From Cyclobacteriaceae bacterium (GTDB lineage: Bacteria; Bacteroidota; Bacteroidia; Cytophagales; Cyclobacteriaceae), in the NCBI GenBank assembly GCA_026129485.1, contig JAHCHY010000019.1, positions 1-64,000 of the forward strand: a stretch of DNA of 64,000 nt. The letters run 5' to 3'. This document shows, piece by piece, positions 16,157 to 25,466 of this stretch. Below the pieces are notes generated by a model, which made no database searches, was not told the origin of the DNA, and saw nothing but the letters and a program-made list of their open reading frames with translations. A program made the position numbers and the translations under genes. Positions within the stretch are counted from its first letter, which is position 1. The number at the start of each line of letters is the position of its first letter.

Positions 16157-19100
16157 ATGCAGAAATTTTTACTGTTTTTATTACTTCTTTTACCAGTTGT
16201 TACCTATTGCCAGGTAACCGTGTCTGGTAAGGTAACGTCCACCAGCGATCCGAACGGGCTTCCGGGGGTAAACGTAACCATTAAAGGTACCACGCAGGGA
16301 ACCATCAGTGATGTAAACGGGCGCTATTCACTCAACGCGCCTGGCGATGGTGTACTTGTATTTTCTTTTGTAGGTTATAAGACACAGGAAATTCCGGTAG
16401 CCGGTAAAACCCTGCTGGATGTATTGCTGGAAGAAAATGCGCAGGAACTAAGCGAAGTAATTGTTACCGGCTATTCATCCGTAGCCAAACGCGATATTAC
16501 CGGCTCGGTATCATCCATTAAAGCAGATAAGTTCAAGGAAATATCCATCAATGGTGTTGACCAGGCCCTGCAGGGGCAGGTAGCCGGTGTACAGGTAACA
16601 CAATCCAGCGGTACACCGGGCGGAGGTATAGCGGTACGCATACGCGGCTCCACTTCCATTAGTGCAGGCAACCGCCCGTTGTTTATTGTAGATGGTATCC
16701 CGGTTGAAACGGGTAGCTTGTCGGCACGCGGGTTTGGCGGGCAAAACGATAATGCCCTTGCCATGATTAACCCCAACGATATCGAATCGATGCAGGTATT
16801 AAAAGATGCATCGGCCAAAGCCATGTACGGCTCGCGTGCGTCAAACGGGGTGGTTGTAATAACTACCAAGCGGGGCTCGAAAAACGCCAACACCAAAATA
16901 TCATTCGATGTGCAGCGTGGTGTTATTGACCCGGTAAACACGCTTAAGCTGCTTAGCTCCACGCAACTGCTTGAGCTGCAACGCGAGGCGGTTACCAATG
17001 CCGGTGAAAACCCGGATGCGCTGGGTTTGATCAGGGGCATTACCGATGGCATAAGCACCGACTGGCAGGATGAAGTATTGCGAAGAGGCATTATGCAGCA
17101 ATACCAGGTTACCGCCAGTGGTGGCGACAATAACACTACCTTTTACCTGAGCGCCAACTACCGCAACGAAGAAGGCGTTCAGCTCAACAACAGCTTCGAA
17201 CGTATGGGCGTAACGATGAATTTCGATCAGCAGCTTGCCCGAAAGCTTAATATCAGTACAAACCTCACTATATCCCGTACGCTGAACAAACGTGTAAAAG
17301 GCGATAACTTCCTGGATGGCGTTTATTCGGGCGCTATTAAAAGCTTACCGTATTATGTGCCCTATGATGAAAACGGCAGGCTGATCGGCCCGGGATCCGG
17401 TATGTATGCGGGCTTCCCCAACTTTAACCCGGTAGCACAGGCTTTGCTTCCACGCTTTGAAACACTTTCGTTAAAAATGATCGGAGGTATAAATGCTACC
17501 TATGAGATCAAGCCTAACCTTCGCCTGAAAGGACAGGTAAGTGTGGATTACAATGATATAACCGAAGACCAGTATGAATCTTCTCAAACCGCTATCGGGG
17601 GTTTTTTACCCAGCGTAGGCGGACGGGGTTATGGCGTGTACATTGCACAGGCAGCCACCAACATGGTTTCCAACCTTACACTTTCATACAACAAAAAAAT
17701 TTCCGATCAGCACAGCTTCAGCGGATTTGTAGGCACCGAGGTGTTCCGTACCTTTTATAACGGGGCAGATGTGCAGGGCAGGTTATTCCCCAGCGATGAC
17801 TTTACCTATATCGCTTCAGCGGGGATAGTGGATGCCGGTTCTTCTACCAAGACTCCTCCGGGCGGATTGTTCTCTGTGTTTGCAGAAGGCCGTTATGATT
17901 ATGACGATCGTTTTCTCGTTACAGTAGGCATGCGTACGGACGGCTCTTCCAACTTCGGTCCCAACCACCGGTTCGGATATTTTCCGGCTATCTCTGCCGG
18001 CTGGCGTATATCGAACGAGAATTTTTTCAAATCAGGTATAGTTACCGATCTAAAGCTGAGAGGCAGCTTTGGTTATACCGGTAATGAGCGTATTGCCGCA
18101 TTCCAGTTTTTAGGCACCTGGAGCGCTGCTACCTATAATGGCAATTCGGGTGTATCGCCCAACAACACGGCTAACCCCAATATCAAATGGGAATCGACCC
18201 GCGAAATAAATGTGGGCACAGATCTTGAGCTTTGGCAGGGACGCCTGCAAACATCCTTGGATGTGTACCACAACAAAACATCCGATCTGCTGCTTACCCG
18301 CCCCTACCCTTTTACCACAGGCTTTGGTGGTATTCCTGATAATATCGGGGATATGGAGAACAAAGGCATTGAGTGGAGCGCTACTTCGGTTAACATAGAT
18401 AAAGTTGTTCGGTGGAGCACAACCGTTAATCTTTCCAAAAATTTAAACAAGGTGCTTTACCTGGCGGATTCAATCCCGCTTTACCGGGGTTATACTGCTG
18501 AAGGTGTAGATGCCACCAACACCGTTCGGGTTGGCCACCCGCTGGGTACGTTCTGGGGACTCAACTTTTTGGGTGTAAATCCGGCAACCGGCAACGCTAT
18601 TTATGAAGATGTAAATGGCGATGGGCTTATCAATAATTCAGACGCTATGGTTATTGGCAATGCACAGCCGAAGCTGATTGGCGGTATCACCAACACCATC
18701 AGCTATAAACGCTTCGATGCCTCGGTATTTTTTCAATTCTCATACGGTAACAAAGTGCTGAATTTTACCAAAGCCACGCTGGTGAACATGGGAGCCGATA
18801 TTGAGAACAATCAATCGGAAGAAGCCTTGCGCAGATGGCGAAAACCCGGAGATATAACAGATGTACCCAAGTATGAACTCAACAGCACCTTAAACAACCT
18901 GCATAGCAATCGCCTGCTGGAAGATGGTTCTTACCTGCGTTTAAAAAACCTGAGCATCGGTTATTCGTTACCACCCAAGCTCATTCAAAAATGGATGATT
19001 GACCAGGCGCGGGTTTACATGACTGCTACCAACTTGTGGACGTTTACCAAATACACGGGTTCCGACCCGGAAGTAAGTACATTAGACGGATCGACCACTG

Positions 19101-19174
19101 CACAAGGCATTGACTTTTTTACCTTACCACAGGTGCGCACTATTTCTGTAGGTTTAAACATTACACTGCGATGA
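16157..19174 (+). CDS. SusC/RagA-family TonB-linked outer membrane protein
   Basis: A 1005-residue outer-membrane importer. It has a signal peptide (MQKFLLFLLLLLPVVTYCQ), a carboxypeptidase-D regulatory-like domain (about 20-105, GLPGVNVTIKGTTQGTISDV), then the TonB plug with the SusC hallmarks (ELSEVIVTGYSSVAKRDITG, GVDQALQGQVAGVQVTQSSG, NDIESMQVLKDASAKAMYGS) and a barrel ending VRTISVGLNITLR. It transports bulky ligands captured by the SusD lipoprotein whose gene overlaps its stop by 4 bases (ATGA). The operon continues with two lipoproteins and a secreted M43 protease and has no glycoside hydrolase, so a peptide or glycopeptide ligand is as likely as a glycan. Confidence 0.95.
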   Translation: MQKFLLFLLLLLPVVTYCQVTVSGKVTSTSDPNGLPGVNVTIKGTTQGTISDVNGRYSLNAPGDGVLVFSFVGYKTQEIPVAGKTLLDVLLEENAQELSEVIVTGYSSVAKRDITGSVSSIKADKFKEISINGVDQALQGQVAGVQVTQSSGTPGGGIAVRIRGSTSISAGNRPLFIVDGIPVETGSLSARGFGGQNDNALAMINPNDIESMQVLKDASAKAMYGSRASNGVVVITTKRGSKNANTKISFDVQRGVIDPVNTLKLLSSTQLLELQREAVTNAGENPDALGLIRGITDGISTDWQDEVLRRGIMQQYQVTASGGDNNTTFYLSANYRNEEGVQLNNSFERMGVTMNFDQQLARKLNISTNLTISRTLNKRVKGDNFLDGVYSGAIKSLPYYVPYDENGRLIGPGSGMYAGFPNFNPVAQALLPRFETLSLKMIGGINATYEIKPNLRLKGQVSVDYNDITEDQYESSQTAIGGFLPSVGGRGYGVYIAQAATNMVSNLTLSYNKKISDQHSFSGFVGTEVFRTFYNGADVQGRLFPSDDFTYIASAGIVDAGSSTKTPPGGLFSVFAEGRYDYDDRFLVTVGMRTDGSSNFGPNHRFGYFPAISAGWRISNENFFKSGIVTDLKLRGSFGYTGNERIAAFQFLGTWSAATYNGNSGVSPNNTANPNIKWESTREINVGTDLELWQGRLQTSLDVYHNKTSDLLLTRPYPFTTGFGGIPDNIGDMENKGIEWSATSVNIDKVVRWSTTVNLSKNLNKVLYLADSIPLYRGYTAEGVDATNTVRVGHPLGTFWGLNFLGVNPATGNAIYEDVNGDGLINNSDAMVIGNAQPKLIGGITNTISYKRFDASVFFQFSYGNKVLNFTKATLVNMGADIENNQSEEALRRWRKPGDITDVPKYELNSTLNNLHSNRLLEDGSYLRLKNLSIGYSLPPKLIQKWMIDQARVYMTATNLWTFTKYTGSDPEVSTLDGSTTAQGIDFFTLPQVRTISVGLNITLR

Positions 19175-20562
19175 ACTGTTTACAGACCAAATTGAATTCA
19201 GTTAGCCGCAAAGGCCGGTGGATGGTATTATTGGCTATATGCCTTGCAATGTCGTGCAACAATATCCTGGAGCCGGAGCCGATTGACCTGCTGACTGATG
19301 ATATTGTTTTAAACGAACCCAGCGATGTACCGTTGGTTGAAATAGGATTGTACAGCGCCTTCCGCCCGATCATTCCTTCATTGGTAATTGCAGGAGATTT
19401 TACAGCCGATATGCTGGTGCACAACGGCACCTTTTCGCAATACCGCGAGCTGGGTACCAAGCAGATCACTTCTGCCAATGCTTCCGTTACGGCCTTATGG
19501 GGTTCTGTTTACAACACAATATACATCGCCAATTTTATTATTGAACGATTACCCGAAGTTGCAGGAGTTCGTTCTACCGACCGCGACCGCGTAATGGCCA
19601 CCGCGCATTTCTTAAGAGGCTATGCCTATTTTGTAGCGCTTCAAACCTATGGCGGAGTTCCCAAAGTAACCAGCACCGATATTGAAGTAAACCGGAATAT
19701 GCCACGTGCTTCGGCAGCAGAAATACTGGAGCTGATACAGGACGATTTCAACTTTGCCAATGGAAAACTACCGGCCACACCGGTAAACGCGGGCTTTGCC
19801 GGGGCGCAGGCATTAAATGCAGCATGGGCAAAGCTGTTTCTTTACCAGGAAAGCTGGCCGCAAGCCGAAGCTTTTGCTACAGCCGTAATCGCTTCTGATA
19901 TTTATCAGTTAGAGGCAAGCTATGCCACCATTGTAAATACCGATTTTACGCGCGAAGCAATTTTTGAAGTAGGCTATACGCTGGCCGATGATCCCGGAAC
20001 CAATGCAACAATAGGGTTAAACAATTTGTTTGTAGGAAGAAGGGAGATCATCCCTTCTAACCAAACGGTGTTAGCATTGGCTTCTGTCGAATCGGGCGAC
20101 CGGTTCGCCTCTATCTCATTCAATCCAAACAACCTCGTGGGTAACGATAACGGCTGGTCGGTAGCCAAATACGGTACAGCCGATGCCAACAATAATAATG
20201 TTACCGTTTTTCGCCTGGCCGAAATGTACCTGATACGGGCCGAAGCTCGTGCACGACAAGGCAATGTTACCGGCACCAATAGCGCTGCTGCTGATATTAA
20301 TGTGCTGCGTACTCGTGCCAATGCTCCAACGGTTGGTTCGGTTAATCAAACCCAGATGCTAACGCTTATTGAAAATGAACGTGTGTATGAGTTGGCTTAT
20401 GAAGGTAGCCGCTGGTATGACCTGGTGCGTACCAACCGGGCAGCTACCGTTATGCCGGCTTTTAACAGCAACTGGCGCAGCGCTTACGAGCGCTGGCCCA
20501 TACCGCAGCGCGAAATACAATCCAACCCGGCTTTAGTCGGCAACCAAAACCCCGGCTACTGA
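19171..20562 (+). CDS. SusD/RagB-family nutrient-binding lipoprotein
   Basis: A 463-residue surface lipoprotein partner of the preceding SusC. The signal ends in a lipobox at Cys29 (ICLAMSCNN). Helical TPR-like segments follow, with the SusD features TAHFLRGYAYFVALQTYGGV in the N-terminal part and ENERVYELAYEGSRWYDLVR and the ERWPIPQREIQSNPALVGNQ ending near the C-terminus. Its ATG overlaps the SusC stop and its TGA overlaps the next ATG, so the three genes are probably translationally coupled. The ligand cannot be read from the sequence. Confidence 0.94.
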   Translation: MNCLQTKLNSVSRKGRWMVLLAICLAMSCNNILEPEPIDLLTDDIVLNEPSDVPLVEIGLYSAFRPIIPSLVIAGDFTADMLVHNGTFSQYRELGTKQITSANASVTALWGSVYNTIYIANFIIERLPEVAGVRSTDRDRVMATAHFLRGYAYFVALQTYGGVPKVTSTDIEVNRNMPRASAAEILELIQDDFNFANGKLPATPVNAGFAGAQALNAAWAKLFLYQESWPQAEAFATAVIASDIYQLEASYATIVNTDFTREAIFEVGYTLADDPGTNATIGLNNLFVGRREIIPSNQTVLALASVESGDRFASISFNPNNLVGNDNGWSVAKYGTADANNNNVTVFRLAEMYLIRAEARARQGNVTGTNSAAADINVLRTRANAPTVGSVNQTQMLTLIENERVYELAYEGSRWYDLVRTNRAATVMPAFNSNWRSAYERWPIPQREIQSNPALVGNQNPGY

Positions 20563-21347
20563 TGAAGCTACAACGCATATATTATTTGCTATTCATTATC
20601 ACGATCTGCCTGCCGGGTTGCGAAACCGAGCCTATCCTGTTTAAAGGGCCATACCATGTTCGTTTCACTAACGCTGCCGAAACACAAAAAGAAAGCTACA
20701 GTAAAACCATACAGTTGGAAGTGCACCTGGCTGCTCCCGGCCGCGAGCAGGACATTACTGTTCAATATGCCATTGCCGGATCGGCACGCGAGAATATAGA
20801 TTACAGGATTTTAGGAACACGCGGTTCGCTCGTCATTCCAAAAGGCCAATACTTCGGATATATTGAATTGCAGCTTATTAATAATGCTAATAATATTCTC
20901 CGTTCGCAGGATGTTGAGCTTACGCTTACATCGGTAAGTGATGGAGAATTGACTGTAGGACAGGGAAAGGGTGCGATAGGCAAATCGTTTACCTATACCA
21001 TTTTAGATGATTGTGTGCTGGGCGGATTTTATTACGGAACCCGGAGCGCATTTACCATACCGGTGCGCGATATTGCCATCACCAGCCAGGATTGTGAGAA
21101 CTACCGGCTGTCAAACTGGAACATTGATGTATTCCAGTTTTCCGATCCACTGTCTTTAACATTTGTTGACAATTTCGATAACACGCTTACCATTCCTGAC
21201 CAGGAACAACCGGAGCTGCCCACGGAGTTAGCCACCATACGCGGCACCGGAATTGTAAACCCGGTTACCCGGCAAATTACGTTTACGATTACGCTGGCCG
21301 ATTTTACCGGGCAGCCCACTGTTACCTTCAACTTATTCCCCGATTAA
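20562..21347 (+). CDS. Calx-beta-like lipoprotein in Sus operon
   Basis: A 261-residue lipoprotein with a good lipobox (ITICLPGCETE, Cys20). Residues 30-150 resemble a Calx-beta/DUF4843-like beta-sandwich (ITVQYAIAGSARENIDYRIL, GSLVIPKGQYFGYIELQLIN). The rest is beta-rich with two cysteines (DCVLGG, SQDCENY) and no recognisable active site. The start overlaps the SusD stop (TGATG). Such accessory lipoproteins in Sus-type operons often act as additional surface ligand-binding proteins, and that is my inference here. Confidence 0.75.
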   Translation: MKLQRIYYLLFIITICLPGCETEPILFKGPYHVRFTNAAETQKESYSKTIQLEVHLAAPGREQDITVQYAIAGSARENIDYRILGTRGSLVIPKGQYFGYIELQLINNANNILRSQDVELTLTSVSDGELTVGQGKGAIGKSFTYTILDDCVLGGFYYGTRSAFTIPVRDIAITSQDCENYRLSNWNIDVFQFSDPLSLTFVDNFDNTLTIPDQEQPELPTELATIRGTGIVNPVTRQITFTITLADFTGQPTVTFNLFPD

Positions 21348-21352
21348 AGTCT

Positions 21353-21835
21353 ATGAAAAAAGTTGATCAAATTATTGTACTCATTTTAACCATCAGCCTG
21401 CTGATTAGTTGCTCGGAAAAAATTGAGCCTACTCCTTATACATATTCACAAATTTTCTCCGGTAAAAATCAAAAGACCTGGATATACAAAAGCATTATCC
21501 TGTGGGAAGAAGGTAAATCGGATATCAACTACACGCTGATTAACTGTGTCAGCGATGATCTGTATATCTTCTATGCCGATGCAGAAAAGAAATATGAAGT
21601 AACCAATGGCGCAAGCAAATGCTCCGCGAATGAACCTGACCTGATCCTGGCTGATACGTGGTCGTTCATAAACGGTGGCGCTACCTTAACTATTGTTATC
21701 CCTTTTTTGAGCGACCTGGCATTGCCTTACATTGTGCGTGAAGTAAGCAGCAGCACCATGGTGCTCGAAATATTTATAAATGCAGGGAACACGCAAAGCT
21801 ATCGCATTACGTTCGGGTCGGTTGCAGAAAATTAA
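21353..21835 (+). CDS. Small hypothetical lipoprotein in Sus operon
   Basis: A 160-residue protein with a lipoprotein signal (ILTISLLISCSEK, Cys20). After the signal it has a short beta-rich domain similar in outline to lipocalin-like DUF families (KTWIYKSIILWEEGKSDINY, WSFINGGATLTIVIP, SSTMVLEIFINAGNTQSYRI), with a Cys pair in NCVSDD and SKCSAN. I do not recognise a named family with certainty. It sits 5 bases after the Calx-beta-like gene and 5 bases before the M43 protease gene, so it belongs to the same operon. Confidence 0.68.
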   Translation: MKKVDQIIVLILTISLLISCSEKIEPTPYTYSQIFSGKNQKTWIYKSIILWEEGKSDINYTLINCVSDDLYIFYADAEKKYEVTNGASKCSANEPDLILADTWSFINGGATLTIVIPFLSDLALPYIVREVSSSTMVLEIFINAGNTQSYRITFGSVAEN

Positions 21836-21840
21836 CGGTT

Positions 21841-24210
21841 ATGAGAAGTCGGGTTCTTTTTTTCTTTTTAATAACACTTTCCTGGTCGGCCCTTGCCCAA
21901 CAAATTCCGGTTGCTGAACCCTGTGCCACTATGGAAGAAGACCGGAAGAGCCGGGCGCGTTTTCCGGAAAGAGGCTCATTGAATGATCTTGAAAATGTAA
22001 TTCAGAAAAAAATCCGTGAGATCGAGCTGGCAAAAGCGCAGGGCCGTACCGAAAGCACCGTACTCTCCATCCCTATTATTGTACACGTAGTGCATAATGG
22101 CGAAGCCGTAGGCACCGGTACCAACATCAGCCAGGCACAAGTACAGGCGCAGATCGAAGTATTGAATGAAGATTTCAGGCGCAAGCCCGGAACACCCGGC
22201 TTTAATTCCAACCCGGTTGGCGCTGATATTGAATTAGAGTTTTGTCTTTCCCCGGTAGATCAGAACGGCAACGTAATGACCGAGCCGGGCATCCATCGTT
22301 ACAACGGGGCCCGGGCAGACTGGTCGCGCGATCAGATTGAAAACAGCCTGAAGCCTACTACGATCTGGAATCCAAACTTGTTTTATAATATCTGGACAGT
22401 ACGCTTTGCATCAAGCGATGCTAATCTTATCGGTTATGCACAGTTCCCCGATCAATCGGGCCTGGCCGGGTTACCCACCAGCGGCCCGGCTTCTACCGAT
22501 GGTGTGGTGGTGCGCTTTCAGTCTTTCGGTTCGACAGATAAAGGAACATTTCCGGTTATGGTTGCCCCTTATAATAAAGGCCGGACGCTTACGCATGAAA
22601 CCGGGCATTGGCTGGGGCTGCGCCATATCTGGGGCGATGGCGGATGCAGTGCCGATGACTTCGTTACGGATACGCCCAATGCCGATGGCCCAAGCTCAGG
22701 CTGCCCGATCGGGCGCATCAGTTGCTCGGTGGTAAACATGGTAGAGAACTACATGGATTACACCAACGATGCCTGCATGAATATTTTTACACAAGGTCAG
22801 AAAACCAGGATGATGGCCGTGCTGCAGGTAAGCCCCAGGAGAAAATCATTGGTAGAGAGTAACCTGTGCAGCCCTATAGTGGCCGATGTACCCACTGCCA
22901 ATTTTGATGTGAACAGCACCGTAGTATTATTAGGGGGCGATGCTACCTTCACCGATCTTTCTACCAACTTCCCCACTAATTGGGCGTGGACATTTGAAGG
23001 AGGCGATCCGGCTACCTCCACTTCGCGTAACCCGGTTGTACGGTACCACACACCCGGTGTTTACACGGTAACGCTGGTGGCTACAAATGCATTAGGCTCT
23101 TCTGCTCCATTGGAAAGAACGGATTATATATTGGTTTCGGAAGAAGGGCTTTGCAGCAGCGATAACAATTTTAAATCAACAGACACGCAGTCGCTCATCA
23201 AGCTGTCTGCTTTCGGATCGTACTCCGGTTATCTTACCGGCCACAACAGCAGCAAGTTTGGAGCTGTTTCGGAATACTTCAGCAACCCGTTACGGTACCA
23301 GTACATCAGTGGCGTAAACATCCGTTTTGGAAAAGCAAAAATTGTGAATGAAGATGCAACCGCTGATGTGGTTGTCTGGGATGCGCGTGGCGCCCAAAAT
23401 GCTCCGGGCTCTGTTATAGAACGGAAGACCGTATTGCTGCAGCAAATACAGGAAGATGTGAACGCAAACGAGGCTACCACCATTTACTTCGATCGGGAAA
23501 CGCCTGTGTTCGGCCGCCCCTACCAGGTAGGCCTTGAATTAATATATGCCGGTGATACCTTAGCCATCTTCTCCTCGGCAAACGGAGAGTCTACCGGTGT
23601 TACTTCGTGGCTTAAAACACAAGCCGGGGTATGGACACCCTACACCATTGAGCTTGGCGCTAACGTTGCCATGGATATTGAACCTTTTGTAGGCATGAAG
23701 CCATCGGTACAGGTATCCAGTTCTGCATTGCTGGTTAACCCCGGGCAGCAGGTTATTTTAAACGGAAGAGGCGCCAGCATATTTGTCTGGAATGCCGATG
23801 ACGGCTCGGTGGTTAATTATACCGGCCCCCAGTTAATTGTAAACCCTGTACAAACCACAACCTATGTAACTACCGGTTCCGGGCTGGAGCTTTGCAATAA
23901 CACCGCAAGCACCACCATTTTTGTTCGGGATGGTGTAGTAGGTGTGGAAGAAGAGGAGCCTGAATCGCAGCTAAGCCTCTACCCCAACCCCGGCAGGGAG
24001 CTTACGGTTCAAATCCGGAATGTAAAAATGGGCTCCGTAGTAATAACCCTGCAAAATCTGACCGGGCAAGTATATCAAAAGCGTACCGTAATCAAATCAG
24101 GCAACCAGTTGGATTACGCGATAGATGTTTCAGGGATGGCAGCCGGTATGTATATTCTATCGGTTGACCAGGGAGGAAAAATCATGCACCGGAAATGGAT
24201 CAAACAATAA
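21841..24210 (+). CDS. Secreted M43 (pappalysin-like) metalloprotease with PKD and type IX sorting domains
   Basis: A 789-residue secreted zinc protease. A Sec signal (MRSRVLFFFLITLSWSALAQ) is followed by the metzincin catalytic domain. The zinc motif HETGHWLGLRH contains His252, Glu253, His256 and His262, and a Met-turn lies in ENYMDYTND. A PKD domain follows (about 345-430, SNFPTNWAWTFEGGDPATST). Then come a beta-rich region and, in the last 80 or so residues, a type A T9SS sorting domain (LSLYPNPGRELTVQI to MAAGMYILSVDQGG, basic end). It is the last gene of the SusCD operon, before a strong terminator, so it probably supplies peptides for import by that SusCD pair. Confidence 0.92.
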   Translation: MRSRVLFFFLITLSWSALAQQIPVAEPCATMEEDRKSRARFPERGSLNDLENVIQKKIREIELAKAQGRTESTVLSIPIIVHVVHNGEAVGTGTNISQAQVQAQIEVLNEDFRRKPGTPGFNSNPVGADIELEFCLSPVDQNGNVMTEPGIHRYNGARADWSRDQIENSLKPTTIWNPNLFYNIWTVRFASSDANLIGYAQFPDQSGLAGLPTSGPASTDGVVVRFQSFGSTDKGTFPVMVAPYNKGRTLTHETGHWLGLRHIWGDGGCSADDFVTDTPNADGPSSGCPIGRISCSVVNMVENYMDYTNDACMNIFTQGQKTRMMAVLQVSPRRKSLVESNLCSPIVADVPTANFDVNSTVVLLGGDATFTDLSTNFPTNWAWTFEGGDPATSTSRNPVVRYHTPGVYTVTLVATNALGSSAPLERTDYILVSEEGLCSSDNNFKSTDTQSLIKLSAFGSYSGYLTGHNSSKFGAVSEYFSNPLRYQYISGVNIRFGKAKIVNEDATADVVVWDARGAQNAPGSVIERKTVLLQQIQEDVNANEATTIYFDRETPVFGRPYQVGLELIYAGDTLAIFSSANGESTGVTSWLKTQAGVWTPYTIELGANVAMDIEPFVGMKPSVQVSSSALLVNPGQQVILNGRGASIFVWNADDGSVVNYTGPQLIVNPVQTTTYVTTGSGLELCNNTASTTIFVRDGVVGVEEEEPESQLSLYPNPGRELTVQIRNVKMGSVVITLQNLTGQVYQKRTVIKSGNQLDYAIDVSGMAAGMYILSVDQGGKIMHRKWIKQ

Positions 24211-24212
24211 AA

Positions 24213-24240
24213 AAAGCCTGGCGCTTTCGCGCCAGGCTTT
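24213..24240. terminator. Bidirectional rho-independent terminator
   Basis: A perfect 12-bp stem, AAAGCCTGGCGC (24213-24224) and GCGCCAGGCTTT (24229-24240), with a TTTC loop. It is flanked by A and T runs and lies between convergent genes ending at 24210 (+) and 24263 (-). Confidence 0.9.
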
Positions 24241-24262
24241 CATTTCACATTTAACTTCTGCA

Positions 24263-25354
24263 TTATTTTTTCCTGACTCCTTCCGGCAAGTCAATCATCC
24301 GCAGCTTCAGATCACTTATCTTCCTGATGGTTTTGCGATCGAACGTGAAACCAGCACCCGCTACCCGGCTACCTGATGCGGGTACGGTTATCTGCGATAT
24401 GTTGGTATAAGCCACACCATTCTTAACCATGGTTTGAACTACCTGCGGATCGGTTCCCTCCACCTCATCGTCCCACCGGTTAATATTGTTCAATCCATAA
24501 TTGGCCTCAAAAACCAATACACTACCTGCAGTAGCCGTAAAGTAGGGATAAACTTGCCCGTTCAACCTGCCCCACATTAACGATACCACATCTACATCAT
24601 CTGAAGTACCTGAGTAATAGGTATAGCTTACGCCATAGGTTCCGTTCGGGAAACCTGCCGGGATAAACAGGCCTTCATAAGGTAGTGTCCTGGTTCCTGA
24701 GTTATTATCATAGGTAGAGCTGTTTATCAAATCCCCATCCAGCGTAACGAAAAGATCCATATCCACATCGCCAAATCCATCTGTGCCATCCACAAACCAC
24801 TGATGCAAAATCAAGGCATCATCCTCTTCAATGCTCAGCGTATATGTATCCGCTAATCCCAGCTCTGCATTACCCGACACCACTGAAGTAAACTTAATTA
24901 TGGCTGTTTCAATCGGGCTATCATCATCATCTACCTCAAAAGAAAAATCTTCAAATACGGTAATAATAAAATTAGCCTCGGTTGCTCCCTTTTCAATGGT
25001 AATCTTATCCGTACCTACAATGGTGTTAAGTCCATCCTTTATAGCATAATCGTTAACTGCGCTGCCGGCAGGATTTGTGCGGGTAGCAGTACCCGAAACC
25101 GTGTATTGCAAAACTGTAGTTTCGCTCAATGCACGGTCTAACAGTATCTTCACTACAAACTCACGTCCCGCACCACCGTTAATCAGGTCAGGATGAAAAG
25201 AAGTCAGCGTACCGTCTGATTCCAGTGTTAAAAACGATTCCGCTTCAAATGAAATCCCTGTTTTTGGTGGCGGAGGATCATCACCGCATGCGCTAATTCC
25301 CAACAGGGCAACCATCACCATCGCACTCAGCAGATAATTTATTTTCATACTCAC
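24263..25354 (-). CDS. Calx-beta-like lipoprotein
   Basis: A 363-residue lipoprotein (signal MSMKINYLLSAMVMVALLGI, lipid Cys23 before GDDPPPPK). Residues 35-180 resemble a Calx-beta domain (TTVLQYTVSGTATRTNPAGS, ATEANFIITVFEDFSFEVDD with an acidic DDDDS patch that could bind calcium). The second half has acidic loops (VDGTDGFGDVDMDLFVTLDG) and a beta-sandwich look, similar to pre-peptidase C-terminal-type domains. No enzyme motif is visible. It is convergent with the Sus/protease operon and shares its terminator. It resembles in domain content the lipoprotein at 20562 but the two do not look like recent duplicates. Confidence 0.72.
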   Translation of the reverse strand: MSMKINYLLSAMVMVALLGISACGDDPPPPKTGISFEAESFLTLESDGTLTSFHPDLINGGAGREFVVKILLDRALSETTVLQYTVSGTATRTNPAGSAVNDYAIKDGLNTIVGTDKITIEKGATEANFIITVFEDFSFEVDDDDSPIETAIIKFTSVVSGNAELGLADTYTLSIEEDDALILHQWFVDGTDGFGDVDMDLFVTLDGDLINSSTYDNNSGTRTLPYEGLFIPAGFPNGTYGVSYTYYSGTSDDVDVVSLMWGRLNGQVYPYFTATAGSVLVFEANYGLNNINRWDDEVEGTDPQVVQTMVKNGVAYTNISQITVPASGSRVAGAGFTFDRKTIRKISDLKLRMIDLPEGVRKK

Positions 25355-25402
25355 AAAATTTGGTTTCCTTAAAAGTAAGGAATAAGGAATTGAATTAAAA
25401 GC

Positions 25403-25428
25403 CCATTCTACCCGTAAGGGAAGAATGG
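25403..25428 (-). terminator. Possible terminator hairpin of the Gfo/Idh/MocA unit
   Basis: An 11-bp stem with one mismatch (25403-25413 against 25418-25428, loop GTAA). On the minus strand it follows the oxidoreductase stop by 39 bases and is followed by GCTTTTAATTC, a weak T-run. The plus strand has no T-run after it. Confidence 0.4.
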
Positions 25429-25466
25429 AATTTCACCGATTTATCAAAGCTAACACCAATTAGTCC

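Noticed and set aside
16471..17136. Long antisense frame (221 residues, minus strand) inside the first SusC gene
   Set aside because: It mirrors a strongly coding SusC frame with full family motifs; its translation has no domain or signal and reflects codon bias.
13811..24210. Calling the ExuT/SDR genes and the divergent SusCD operon one hexuronate-utilisation locus
   Set aside because: There is no uronate isomerase, mannonate dehydratase or polysaccharide lyase in the window, and the operon carries a protease; the link is only positional.
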